In this document: positions 48,212 to 56,711 of the stretch, piece after piece
How positions within the stretch are numbered: the stretch's first letter is position 1
Layout: each line of letters opens with the position of its first letter
Origin: Vibrio casei
Lineage (GTDB): Bacteria > Pseudomonadota > Gammaproteobacteria > Enterobacterales > Vibrionaceae
Length of the DNA stretch: 64,000 nt
Direction: 5' to 3'
Assembly (NCBI RefSeq): GCF_002218025.2
Contig: NZ_AP018680.1
Coordinates: 1,116,001 to 1,180,000 of the forward strand
Notes under the pieces: generated by a model
Told to the model about the DNA's origin: nothing
Seen by the model: the letters and a program-made list of their open reading frames with translations, nothing else
Databases searched by the model: none
Translations under genes and position numbers: made by a program

Positions 48212-49825
48212 ATGTCTAATACACCAAATACCGCACTAGAAATAACGCAGATAATAACTGGGTTTTTATCTGAAAATATGGTCAGCCTTTTGGTTTTAGT
48301 ACAACTAATAATTTGCAGAGATGCTATCTCTAATTTTATTTCTAGGCTAACTTCTTTTTCTTTCAGGAATGGCGATTCTGAGATTGGGATGAACGCTGTC
48401 GCACCAATAAATGGAAACGACGATAAAGTGGTTAAGTTATCAAATGCTGATGAAAAGCCGACAGACCAAGATGAAGAGACAGAAAAAGAAGACAAGGCCA
48501 AGGAGAAAGGCTGGTTTTCAGAGATGCACACTGCATTTGAAAATGGGGATTTAGACGCTGCCGAAACGGTTTTTAAAAAGTATGCATTGGAAGAAAAAGA
48601 TGAAGTTAAGTTGGAGGAGAATAAGGCGATTTATCTTTACTTTAAGTTTGAGAAAGGAAAGGACAACGAGGCAATTGTCGAGCTAGAAGAGTTGGCGCGT
48701 ACAGCAAAGACCGAGGAATCAAAATTAAATAGCTTAAGATGGCTTTCATTCTGTTTAAGTGAAAGTATGCAATACAATAAGGAAGTCCAGGTTTGGGAAA
48801 AAGCAGTAGACGAATTGAAATCAGAGCCTTTGATTACAAAAGCTAAAGTAAATTTAGCACTTGCAATGAATAGAGATAATAATCCAGTTCAAGCACGAGG
48901 GCTATTAATAAGTCGTTTGTTAAAGGTTGAAGAGGAAAATCAAAAAGCAAATATTTATGAAGCTCTTTCTAAAATTGAAGAGTCTCTAGGTAACAAAACT
49001 ATTTCTATCTATTGCAAAGATAAATCTTTGGAATTTGATCCCAATAATCGAGACGAGTTATTTAATTCTGCTTATGCAGCAAGCAATGAAGATATCGATG
49101 ACATATCAATAAGTAACTACCTAAGATTAATTAGAATTGATGGTGAAAATTCTACAGCATTAAACAATCTGGGTGTTCGTGCTCAAGAAGCTGGCTTGAA
49201 AATTAAAGCTATTGATAACTATAAGAAAGCTGCCAGTTATGAAAATACTCTAGCAATGGCTAATCAAGGGTATTTGCTATTAGATGCAGGGTTTACCGAA
49301 GAGGCAGAAGAAATTGCCAAAAAGGCATTAGAGTCAGATGATACGCATAAAAATGTATATAGATTAATCACTGCCATTAATGAAAAGAAAGAAGAGCAGA
49401 GAGAAAAGTGGGAAAAATTGAGTGAAAAATCACTCAGCCGCCAGAAACTAATTCGTTCTTATACTGAGCAATATTATCTGGGTAATCCTAAAGAGCTTGA
49501 GGGCGAATGGTTTGTTAAGGGCGTAACTCAGACAAAAATTGCAGTAAGTAACCATAAGTTAGAGGCGTCTTGGGAAGAGCCTGCTTCAGCGCTTGGAGGA
49601 AGTAAGTATTCTGTTAAGTTGATTGGCAGCGTATCTGGCTCTTCATTCTCGGGCCAATATTCAAAAAAATTGATTGGAGATAGCCCAAATACCCTGCTTG
49701 GTTTGGCTGGAAACTCCAGCAATACATGCATAGGTTTTGTTTCTGATAGCGGAAATAAATTAACTTTGATAGCGTCAAAGGTTAATGATGATTTCTCATT
49801 GTTTCTATCAAGAAAAAATGCCTAA
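48212..49825 (+). CDS. Integron cassette 3: membrane-anchored TPR protein
   Basis: The 537-residue product has an N-terminal hydrophobic helix (about 12-35, ENMVSLLVLVQLIICRDAIS), an acidic linker, then about eight TPR-like helical pairs (about 110-390; e.g. LNNLGVRAQEAGLKIKAIDN). A C-terminal beta-rich domain (about 420-537) has a run of Gly/Ser (GSVSGSSFSGQYSKKLIGDS). The layout suggests a scaffold or sensor facing the cytosol. It is unusually large for a cassette. No family is assigned, and a defence function is only a hypothesis. Confidence 0.75.
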   Translation: MSNTPNTALEITQIITGFLSENMVSLLVLVQLIICRDAISNFISRLTSFSFRNGDSEIGMNAVAPINGNDDKVVKLSNADEKPTDQDEETEKEDKAKEKGWFSEMHTAFENGDLDAAETVFKKYALEEKDEVKLEENKAIYLYFKFEKGKDNEAIVELEELARTAKTEESKLNSLRWLSFCLSESMQYNKEVQVWEKAVDELKSEPLITKAKVNLALAMNRDNNPVQARGLLISRLLKVEEENQKANIYEALSKIEESLGNKTISIYCKDKSLEFDPNNRDELFNSAYAASNEDIDDISISNYLRLIRIDGENSTALNNLGVRAQEAGLKIKAIDNYKKAASYENTLAMANQGYLLLDAGFTEEAEEIAKKALESDDTHKNVYRLITAINEKKEEQREKWEKLSEKSLSRQKLIRSYTEQYYLGNPKELEGEWFVKGVTQTKIAVSNHKLEASWEEPASALGGSKYSVKLIGSVSGSSFSGQYSKKLIGDSPNTLLGLAGNSSNTCIGFVSDSGNKLTLIASKVNDDFSLFLSRKNA

Positions 49826-49887
49826 CAAGGCGCTGCTGTCGGACAATTTTTCCGCTGCGCTCCAAAATTGCCGCAGAGCGCGGCGTT
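49820..49887 (+). repeat. attC site of cassette 3, interrupted at its right end
   Basis: GCCTAAC (49820-49826) is the complement of the cassette start GTTAGGC (48182-48188). The arms CGCTGCTG..GACAATTTT and CAAAATTGCCGCAGAGCG fold together. The site ends GGCG^TT at 49885, directly followed by the IS1111-type element. Confidence 0.8.
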
Positions 49888-51434
49888 GGTATGACTCCCA
49901 CTGTCAAGTAGAGCGCAAAAATTCTACCCATTTATTTTGGGCATTTTGTCTTTAAAAAGAGATAGTGTTAACGCATTGATCAAGCAAGCACTTTCGTCGG
50001 TTATCATGCTGGTATTCGTAGATTACTCACCCTAAAGTGAGCAGAGCTTACCGTACTTATTCCGTCGTGGCACCTGTCCGCAGTCTATGCTCGTGGTTCA
50101 ATGGCCTTTAGGCTATTGCCATCCTAACGCCGTCGGAGTTTATGCCACACCCGATGCTTGATGCGTTGCGTTAACACTAATTCATAATTCATGCGGGTAA
50201 CCTTGCAATACGTTGACGAGGATCGATCGGTTGGATCCCAACTTCTCGTGTGATTGCCCAAATGAAGGCCACCATTTCTCTTGCAATTGCCGTGACAACC
50301 ACACTGCGATGCTTGCCTAAAAACATCAGCCGTTGATAACGTCGGCACAACCTTAGTTGTGCTTGCCAAGCAATGTCGATAATTTCTTTCGAAAGACCTT
50401 CTTGCCGAATTTGTAATTCCGATGAGATGTTGGCTTTATGTTTATAAGAGGTGCGCCCCCTCAATCAATAAACGCCTTGCGCGCGAGTTACCACACTTAG
50501 TGATACTGCCTTGACGCCGCTTTTGTCCACTTGAGTTTTCAGAAGGGACTAATCCAAGGTACGACATCAGTTTTCTTGGATGGTCAAATCGTCGCAAATC
50601 CCCAAGTTCGGCAATCGTTCCTAAGGCCACCAGTAAGCGAATGCCTCGCATGGCTTGAATTGCTTTGACTACAGGATAATAACGCCAATTTTTAACTTGG
50701 TGGATAAGCTCATTATCCAGTCGTTGTAGGCGCTGCATTCGTTCAGAGATGATTTGAATCATCTCTTGCAGCACAATTTGTTGGCTATGATGGGGAAGGA
50801 CAAGTTCGGTGAGCCAACGTAAATGCTTTTTAGACCAATTATCTTTCACGACAGTATTGATGTTGTTGCGAAGAAAGAAGCCTTTAAGTTGAAGCTTGGC
50901 ATCTTTTAAATCTTTCATTGCGGTTTCACGAGCTCGCGATAAATCGCGAATAGCTTCATCTTCGGCTTCAGGCACATAAATTGTGCTGAGCTCATCGGCT
51001 CTAAATAATCTTGCCAACTTTGCCGCATCCCGTTTATCGGTTTTCACTCTATCGCCAGGCTTTTTAGGAATAAGCGAAGGAGCCACAATATAGCAGTGGT
51101 AACCAAGGCTGGTTAAAAGGCGATAAATCCAATATCCACATGGCTCTGCTTCATAAATGAAGTGAATAGTGGCTTTAGGGAATTGAGATTGAATTTTTTG
51201 AGCCAGTTTAATCAGCGCGGATTTTGAAGTATCAATACGGCCATAAGAAATCGGCGTTTCACCCCGATTATCTTTTAAAAGTGCGACTTGAGTGAAGGAT
51301 TTATGGGTATCTAACCCAATAAAGAGTAGTATCGTTATTCATGCTAGCCTCCTAATTTAGTTCTTTAGCAAACTAATTATGGCTCTGGCTTCGCTAACCC
51401 ACGAAACTGGAGGCTAGCACCTTCGTGGGAGTCA
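49888..51434 (-). mobile_element. IS1111-type (IS110 family) element inserted in an attC
   Basis: Subterminal inverted repeats GACTCCCAC (49893-49901) and GTGGGAGTC (51425-51433) and a minus-strand IS110/IS1111 transposase define it. The insertion point is at the crossover of the cassette-3 attC. The IS1111-attC group is known to target attC sites. Ends are estimated within 3 bp; IS1111 makes no clear target duplication. The transposase is frameshifted, so the copy is probably dead. Confidence 0.8.
50189..51342 (-). pseudogene. IS1111-type transposase, two frameshifts
   Basis: The start ATG at 51342 leads into MNNDTTL; then a one-base shift is needed to reach FIGLDTHKSFTQVALLK, the DEDD-type N-terminus. 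The middle part (50442-51086) includes KTDKRDAAKLARLF and the transposase_20 block MSYLGLVPSENSSGQKRRQG. At about 50450 a second shift is needed to go from RRLLIEGAH to SYKHKANISS. The C-terminus ends at 50189. The two lesions suggest an inactive gene. Confidence 0.8.
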
Positions 51435-51467
51435 TTATGATCTGCTCCAGCCAGACTGGACACTTCA

Positions 51468-52319
51468 TTAAGCGACATTTTGCTGTTCAAAGTTAACAGG
51501 GCTTAGATACCCAAGAGCACTGTGCCTTCTTGTCCGATTATAATCAACCTCTATGTACTCGAAGATCGTTTGACGCATCTGGTCTCTCGTCATAATCGGC
51601 TCATATTGGATCGCTTCAACTTTCATCGAATGGAAGAAGCTCTCAACACAAGCATTGTCCCAGCAGTTTCCTTTCCTACTCATACTTTGCTTTAGATTAT
51701 AAACAGTTATGAGGTCTCGATAATCTTTTGAGCAGTACTGACTACCTCGATCACTATGAACGATAACCTGCTCAGGAAATTCGCGACGGAACAAAGCCAT
51801 TGATAGAGCATCACAGACCAGCGTAGCCGTCATTCTGGTATCCATAGACCATCCGATTACTTGTCTTGAGTAAAGGTCAATAATTACTGCCAAGTACAAC
51901 CAGCCTTCGCTTGTCGCAACATAGGTGATGTCTCCCGCCCATTTTTCATTCGGAGCCGCTGCGTTAAAGTTCTGAGCCAGCAAGTTTGGAGCAACTGGCA
52001 TTTGATGCTTGCTGTCTGTCGTGCACTTAAATTTACGTGCCGCTTTCGGCGTTAAATCTTGACGCTTCATACTGGCCGCAATGGTTTTCACATTGTGGTT
52101 ATCACCGCTCTCAGACAGTTCTTTTTGGATTCGCCTTGAGCCATCTCGGCCTTTGCTGTTATCAAAAGCTTCTTTGACCTTTGTATCAAGCTCTTGGCGA
52201 ACTGCCTCGCGTTGGCTAGCCTTATGGCGATGTTTAACCCAGTAATAAAACCCACTTCGGGATACCCCGAATACCTTAGCCATACGTACAATATTGAAGT
52301 ACATCAGGTGTTCGAGCAT
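51468..52319 (-). CDS. IS3 transposase OrfB, copy B
   Basis: The 283-residue DDE protein has the same residues as copy A (WAGDITYV, VIVHSDRGSQY, NACVESFFHS). Its N-terminus differs (MLEHLMYFNIVRMAKVF). Reached by a -1 shift on an A6G slippery sequence at the end of OrfA. Complete. Confidence 0.92.
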   Translation of the reverse strand: MLEHLMYFNIVRMAKVFGVSRSGFYYWVKHRHKASQREAVRQELDTKVKEAFDNSKGRDGSRRIQKELSESGDNHNVKTIAASMKRQDLTPKAARKFKCTTDSKHQMPVAPNLLAQNFNAAAPNEKWAGDITYVATSEGWLYLAVIIDLYSRQVIGWSMDTRMTATLVCDALSMALFRREFPEQVIVHSDRGSQYCSKDYRDLITVYNLKQSMSRKGNCWDNACVESFFHSMKVEAIQYEPIMTRDQMRQTIFEYIEVDYNRTRRHSALGYLSPVNFEQQNVA

Positions 52320-52333
52320 AAATTCGTAGCAAT

Positions 52334-52618
52334 TTACTTTAGATTTTTCGCGAAGTAGGTGGCGGCCTTTTTTACAATTTCTAGCTCTTCTGCTTGCTCA
52401 GCCAACTGCCTTTTGAGCTTGGCAACCTCTGCGGCTAGCTCTTGTTCTCGCTGACTAGTATTGGTGTCTTTCTTCGAGTTCTTCCGCCACCCGTAGATTT
52501 GAGATTCATGTAAAGAAAGCTGCCTTGCAGCCGCAGCTACTCCCACTCTCTCTGCTAGTTTTAGGGCTTCTGCTTTAAATTCAGGGGAATGTTTAATTCT
52601 AGTTTTCTTAGTTGTCAT
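52334..52618 (-). CDS. IS3 transposase OrfA, copy B
   Basis: The 94-residue HTH and coil protein (MTTKKTRIKHSPEFKAEALK) differs from copy A in the linker region (NSKKDTNTSQREQEL). The slippery AAAAAAG is kept. Confidence 0.9.
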   Translation of the reverse strand: MTTKKTRIKHSPEFKAEALKLAERVGVAAAARQLSLHESQIYGWRKNSKKDTNTSQREQELAAEVAKLKRQLAEQAEELEIVKKAATYFAKNLK

Positions 52619-52729
52619 TGTTCACCTCGTTAGTGATTGTACTCACTTAACTCAGTGTCCAAAACAGCTGGAGCGGATCATTATGTCTAACTGCCCGTTT
52701 AGTATTCACACTTTTTTCGGAGATTTTAA

Positions 52730-53368
52730 ATGGATTTAAACAACATTCTTACGTTTATTGCTGTGGCGACACTGCTCGTGATTTCTCCTGGCCCGAATGG
52801 TTTTCTCATCGCTAAAACAGTTCCGTTGTCTGGACATCGCGCTGGTTTAGCGAATGTTGCGGGGTTTGTGGCTGCTTTCTATGTCCATGGTACGTTGTCT
52901 ATATTTGGTATATCCATTCTCTTGGTGCAATCTGCAAGCGCTTTTTTTGTTTTTAAAATGCTAGGCGCTGCTTATTTAATGTGGCTGGGATTAAAATCGC
53001 TCAGAAACGCTGTAAGTCAAAGTGCAACTACAAATAACTCAGAAGCAGTATTGCTACAAAAGCCAGTATCTATAAAAGAGGCTTTCTTTGAAGGCTTTTT
53101 AACTAATATTCTTAACCCTAAAGTATCAATCTTCTATCTCGCGGCTTTTCCGCAATTTATGCCAGTAGATGGTAGTGCTTTCAGAGCATACTCTCTTGTT
53201 ACTGCTCATTCGATAGTTAATGTCGTTTGGTTTACGGCTATGGTCTTCACTCTAACCAAGATAAAAAATGCAACGAACCATCCTAAATTTAAAGCTTGGT
53301 TAAACTCAGTTACGGGTGTTGTATTTATTGGGTTTGGCGCTAAATTGGCCTTGGCGAAAAGCAGTTAA
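52730..53368 (+). CDS. LysE/RhtB-family amino acid exporter, probable integron cassette gene
   Basis: The 212-residue protein has about six membrane segments and the LysE family start (LVISPGPNGFLIAKT, about 17-31), with GAAYLMWLGLKSLR near residue 80. Such exporters release amino acids or homoserine lactones. An attC-like palindrome follows directly, so it is likely a cassette cargo. The region upstream has been rearranged by two insertion sequences; a ribosome site CGGAG remains before the ATG. Confidence 0.85.
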   Translation: MDLNNILTFIAVATLLVISPGPNGFLIAKTVPLSGHRAGLANVAGFVAAFYVHGTLSIFGISILLVQSASAFFVFKMLGAAYLMWLGLKSLRNAVSQSATTNNSEAVLLQKPVSIKEAFFEGFLTNILNPKVSIFYLAAFPQFMPVDGSAFRAYSLVTAHSIVNVVWFTAMVFTLTKIKNATNHPKFKAWLNSVTGVVFIGFGAKLALAKSS

Positions 53369-53375
53369 TAAACTA

Positions 53376-53452
53376 AGTCAACGGGGCAATTACATGCAGG
53401 CTCCCGTCACTTCGTTCCGTATTTTAGCCTGCATGTACTTGCCCCTGCTTGG
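53376..53452 (+). repeat. attC-like palindrome after lysE cassette
   Basis: Two 20-base arms, 53383-53402 and 53426-53445, are complementary except one pair, around a 23-base loop. AGTCAAC precedes and GCTTGGGG follows. The core boxes deviate from the RYYYAAC/GTTRRRY pattern, so this may be a degenerate attC closing the array. Confidence 0.6.
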
Positions 53453-53463
53453 GGGGGATGTGA

Positions 53464-53991
53464 ATGGAATTTAAAGTGTCTTCAATCCCAAAAAATAAAG
53501 ATGAGTTAATTGATGCAATTAGCTCTACTTCATCCAAACTATTCGTCGATTATCAATCTATTCCATCTGAGTTATCGCGGGATTTGGAAATTGAAGGTAA
53601 CGTTAAAAACACGAAAGTCAGTGTTTGCGATACTCTTTCATATCTAATTGGTTGGGGTAAGCTTGTTCTTAAATGGTATCAGCTAAAATTGAGAGGGAAG
53701 CCTGTAGATTTCCCTGAAACAGGTTATAAATGGAATCAATTAGGGGAGTTAGCTCAAAGCTTTCAATTTTCTTATAGAGATTGGAATTTTGTTGATTTAC
53801 AGTTTGAACTTAAAGCAACAACTAAAGAAATTTTAGATCTAATTAATACGCTGGATAATTATGATTTATATGAAACTCCATGGTATGAACAATGGACGTT
53901 GGGGCGAATGATCCAATTTAATACATCGTCACCAATGAAAAATATCAGAAAAAAAGTAAGGCGTTTTAAGAAGGTTCATGGGATCAATTAA
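53464..53991 (+). CDS. ClbS/DfsB-family four-helix bundle protein
   Basis: The 175-residue protein matches the DUF1706 family: N-terminal KDELIDAISSTSSKLF, then VSVCDTLSYLIGWGKLVLKW with the helix carrying the family's conserved His/Trp region. ClbS from colibactin producers is a cyclopropane hydrolase giving self-resistance; other members are unassigned. It begins 11 bp after the palindrome and may be cargo of the integron. No colibactin genes are near. Confidence 0.78.
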   Translation: MEFKVSSIPKNKDELIDAISSTSSKLFVDYQSIPSELSRDLEIEGNVKNTKVSVCDTLSYLIGWGKLVLKWYQLKLRGKPVDFPETGYKWNQLGELAQSFQFSYRDWNFVDLQFELKATTKEILDLINTLDNYDLYETPWYEQWTLGRMIQFNTSSPMKNIRKKVRRFKKVHGIN

Positions 53992-54520
53992 GAAAATTAA
54001 CATAGAAAATCCATCAACATAGCAAAGCATCAAAATGATTTACAATGTTTGGCATTCTTAGGTTTTGTCAGTTTAAGTGTTAACTCATAAAGCTGGAGAT
54101 TAGTACCTTCTTGAGCGTTATTAAATCTATGTGTGATTGAAAAGGAGTTTTTGTGAGTAATCAACATTTTGGCTCATGTCTTTGCGGTAACGTAAAATTC
54201 GAGCTTTCAGGAAACTTTCAATCATTCTTCTTATGCCATTGCACTCGCTGTCAAAAAGACTCGGGTTCATCATATGCGGCTAATTTGTTTGCAAAAGGTG
54301 GTTTGTTAACTTGGTTGCAGGGCGAAACAAGTGTAATAACCTATCAGCACCCTAATTCATTACATACAAAAAGTTTTTGTCAAAATTGTGGATCAGCTCT
54401 TCCCACATTAGCTGACAGTATAAATTGTGTGCTTGTACCTGCGGGATGTTTGGATCCCTCTCTGTCAGACTAGTTGTCGCGCTTAATATTCAACCATTAA
54501 ACAGAGGGCGTGGAGTAACA

Positions 54521-55018
54521 ATGAAACATTATTCAGCGCAAAGCAAAGAGTCGGCTCTTCAGAAGATGATGCCTCCAAATAATATAGCAATAGCCCAATT
54601 ATCAATCGAGATGGGGATTGGTGAATCAACCTTGTATAATTGGCGAAAACAAGCAATTGATAAGGGGCATTTAGTGCCAGGTGATGGAAAGAATGCTGAG
54701 CAGTGGTCATCAGCAAATAAATTCTCAGTCGTGTTGGAAACAGCCTCTTTAAATCAAGCTGAGTTAGCGGAATATTGTCGAGGCAAAGGTCTTTATGTGG
54801 AACAAGTATCGGCTTGGCGAAATGCGTGTATAGATGCAAACGCTAACGTTAAAGAGCAAGAAAAAGCCTTCTCCACCGAAACAAAGAAAGATAAAAAACA
54901 GATCAATCAATTAGAAAAGGAGCTACGTCGAAAAGATAAGGCACTCGCTGAAACCGCAGCACTATTGGTGTTAAGAAAAAAAGCAAATGCGATCTGGGGG
55001 GAAGCCGAGGACGAATGA
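54521..55018 (+). CDS. IS3-like transposase OrfA, copy 2
   Basis: The 165-residue protein is the same as 47354-47851. The proper start is the ATG at 54521 (MKHYSAQSKES); an upstream in-frame ATG lies outside the IS and is spurious. Confidence 0.9.
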   Translation: MKHYSAQSKESALQKMMPPNNIAIAQLSIEMGIGESTLYNWRKQAIDKGHLVPGDGKNAEQWSSANKFSVVLETASLNQAELAEYCRGKGLYVEQVSAWRNACIDANANVKEQEKAFSTETKKDKKQINQLEKELRRKDKALAETAALLVLRKKANAIWGEAEDE

Positions 55019-56064
55019 TCCTCGACTCAGCTCGCATTCAAGCAGTTAAACTAGTTAATGAAGCTGTGAGTTCTGGTGCGCCAAAGTTTAAAGCTTGCCG
55101 TGAACTTGGGATCAGTGTCCGGACGTATCAACGTTGGACTGTTGACGGGAACATAAAAACAGATGGTAGACCAATATCTCAGCGCCCTGAGCCAAAAAAT
55201 AAGCTATCAAAAGCAGAGAGAGATAACATATTAGCCATCGTTAATAGCGATGATTTTAAGAGCTTACCACCAAGCCAAATCGTCCCTACATTAGCAGATG
55301 AGGGTATTTATCTTGCTTCTGAATCAACATATTATCGTGTTCTTCATGAAGAAAAACAGCAAAACGCTCGCGGACGTAGTCAGATAAAAGAGAGAAAAGT
55401 ACCGACGACACACTGTGCTACAGGGCCAAACCAAGTGTGGTGTTGGGATATTACTTGGTTACCAGGCCCCGCTAAAGGGCTGCATTTTTATTTATATTTG
55501 ATACTCGATATATTTAGTCGAAAGATTGTTGGATGGGAAATTCATGATGACGAATCAGCAGAAAATGCATCAATATTAATTAAGAAAGCTCATTTAAAAG
55601 AAGGAGTTAAAGATAATCCTCTGGTACTGCATTCGGATAATGGAAGCCCAATGAAAGGCTCATCAATGCTTGAAACACTTTATAGTTTAGGTGTCGTGTC
55701 GTCTTTTAATCGTCCTAGGGTGAGCAATGATAATGCTTATGCTGAGTCGATATTTAAAACGTGTAAATATCGCCCTGACTATCCGTATAAAGGGTTTTCA
55801 ACAATTGATGAGGCGCGTAGTTGGGTGTTGAAATTTAGCCACTGGTATAATTTTAACCACAAACATAGTGGCATCAAATACGTCAGCCCACATCAAAGGC
55901 ATTCAGGATTAGCGGGTGACATATTGGCTAATAGAAAAGAAGTTTATCAAGGTGCTAAAGATGCTCACCCTGAGCGCTGGAGCGGTAATATCCGTAATTG
56001 GGATTTACCAAAAGAAGTGTACTTAAACCCTGAACAAAATAGTGTCAAGGCTGAGAGTGCATAA
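55015..56064 (+). CDS. IS3-like transposase OrfB, copy 2
   Basis: The 349-residue DDE transposase is identical in sequence to 46308-47357, with ATGA coupling to OrfA. Intact, so transposition is probably still possible. Confidence 0.92.
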   Translation: MILDSARIQAVKLVNEAVSSGAPKFKACRELGISVRTYQRWTVDGNIKTDGRPISQRPEPKNKLSKAERDNILAIVNSDDFKSLPPSQIVPTLADEGIYLASESTYYRVLHEEKQQNARGRSQIKERKVPTTHCATGPNQVWCWDITWLPGPAKGLHFYLYLILDIFSRKIVGWEIHDDESAENASILIKKAHLKEGVKDNPLVLHSDNGSPMKGSSMLETLYSLGVVSSFNRPRVSNDNAYAESIFKTCKYRPDYPYKGFSTIDEARSWVLKFSHWYNFNHKHSGIKYVSPHQRHSGLAGDILANRKEVYQGAKDAHPERWSGNIRNWDLPKEVYLNPEQNSVKAESA

Positions 56065-56255
56065 CGTAGTGATCGCGACAACTAGTTTGACAAACACCGG
56101 GATAGCGCTGTACCTATTTTTCCAACAGCGAACATCTTTGTCGCTCATAGAGCTCGTTGGTGTGAAAATGTAAGTTGCGTACCTAACTTTGATAAATTGC
56201 CAAAGTGAACGGATAGTAAAGCGTATAACAAGTTGTATGCACGGAGCGAGATGCA

Positions 56256-56363
56256 ATAGATAATCAAGTAACGTTATCTGTTCATGATATTGAACTGGCC
56301 GTTAAGTTCTACAAGAAACTTGTGTTAAATCAAGTTGTGCTGGGCTGGAGAAAATCGTCTTAA
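56256..56363 (+). pseudogene. VOC (glyoxalase/bleomycin-resistance) family remnant
   Basis: A 35-codon stretch without a start reads IDNQVTLSVHDIELAVKFYK and stops at TAA 56361-56363. LSVHDIELAVKFYKKL is the VOC-superfamily N-terminal pattern. The rest of the gene is missing. The surrounding 56209-56711 gap otherwise holds only the dispersed repeat. Confidence 0.45.
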
Positions 56364-56519
56364 TCTTCCATGGAAACTTGAATAAATTTTTTAACAATTC
56401 ATACATTCTATACTGTGTAATGGAAGTAAGTCCGCTTAATTCAGGTGTCAGGCTCAATACTTTATATAGAGTCAATGGTAACTTTTGTTCAATATTCGAC
56501 TCGTATGATTGTGATTATT

Positions 56520-56636
56520 TTTCCTTTTGTATTTGAAGCTGCAGTTTTGTTTATCATCCTCAATTACATAGGCTAACTAAGCTAATAGGGATTCATTCGT
56601 TTGTCACCTCACTGCAACTCCAATTACTTTGGGTGT
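56520..56636. repeat. Dispersed intergenic repeat, second full copy
   Basis: Shares with 18031-18154 the parts TTTGAAGCTGCAGTTTTG, ACATAGGCTA, ATTCATTCGTTTGTC and CTCACTGCAACTCCAATTA. Confidence 0.6.
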
Positions 56637-56711
56637 AACTTTAAATCATGCTTACGACTAAATGACTTATTGTTTAACTTGGCATTTTGTACAATATACA
56701 GATGAAGTCGA

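Larger units (their letters stand above)
51438..52680 (-). mobile_element. IS3-family insertion sequence, copy B (1243 bp)
   Basis: Same length and architecture as 19589-20831 but in the opposite orientation, from TGATCTGCTCC to GAGCGGATCA. It is flanked by the 3-bp duplication TTA (51435-51437, 52681-52683). It sits at the right end of the IS1111-type element, next to the lysE cassette. OrfA differs from copy A at about a tenth of its residues, so the copies are not a recent duplicate. Confidence 0.92.
54456..56100 (+). mobile_element. IS3-like insertion sequence, copy 2 (1645 bp)
   Basis: Runs from CCCTCTCTGTCAGAC to GTTTGACAAACACCGG, flanked by the 3-bp duplication GAT (54453-54455, 56101-56103). 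It differs from copy 1 by at least one silent base (a Cys codon in OrfA). Inserted in the GFA-family gene. Its different target duplication shows an insertion event independent of copy 1. Confidence 0.92.
54153..56208 (+). pseudogene. GFA-family (glutathione-dependent formaldehyde-activating-like) protein, split by IS
   Basis: The GTG at 54153 (AAGGAG upstream) opens a frame with the zinc ligands CLCGNVKFEL, CHCTRCQKDSG and FCQNCGSALP. It is cut at ...AGCLD (54455) by the 1645-bp IS. After the IS and its GAT repeat it resumes at 56104 (SAVPIFPTANIFVAHRARW...) and ends with TGA at 56206-56208, restoring 135 residues. GFA proteins bind zinc and small thiol adducts. The split protein is almost certainly inactive. 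Confidence 0.87.

Noticed and set aside
54100..54130. attC or cassette junction between clbS and the GFA gene (GCGTTATT)
   Set aside because: No complementary R'' box or foldable arms found on either side.
46272..56100. Composite transposon bounded by two inverted 1645-bp ISs
   Set aside because: Each IS has its own 3-bp duplication (CTT and GAT) and each interrupts a gene that is restored on removal, so the segment did not move as one unit.
56221..56280. attC after the GFA gene (GTATAAC...)
   Set aside because: The opening box has no matching GTTRRRY partner and no good stem; overlaps the VOC remnant.
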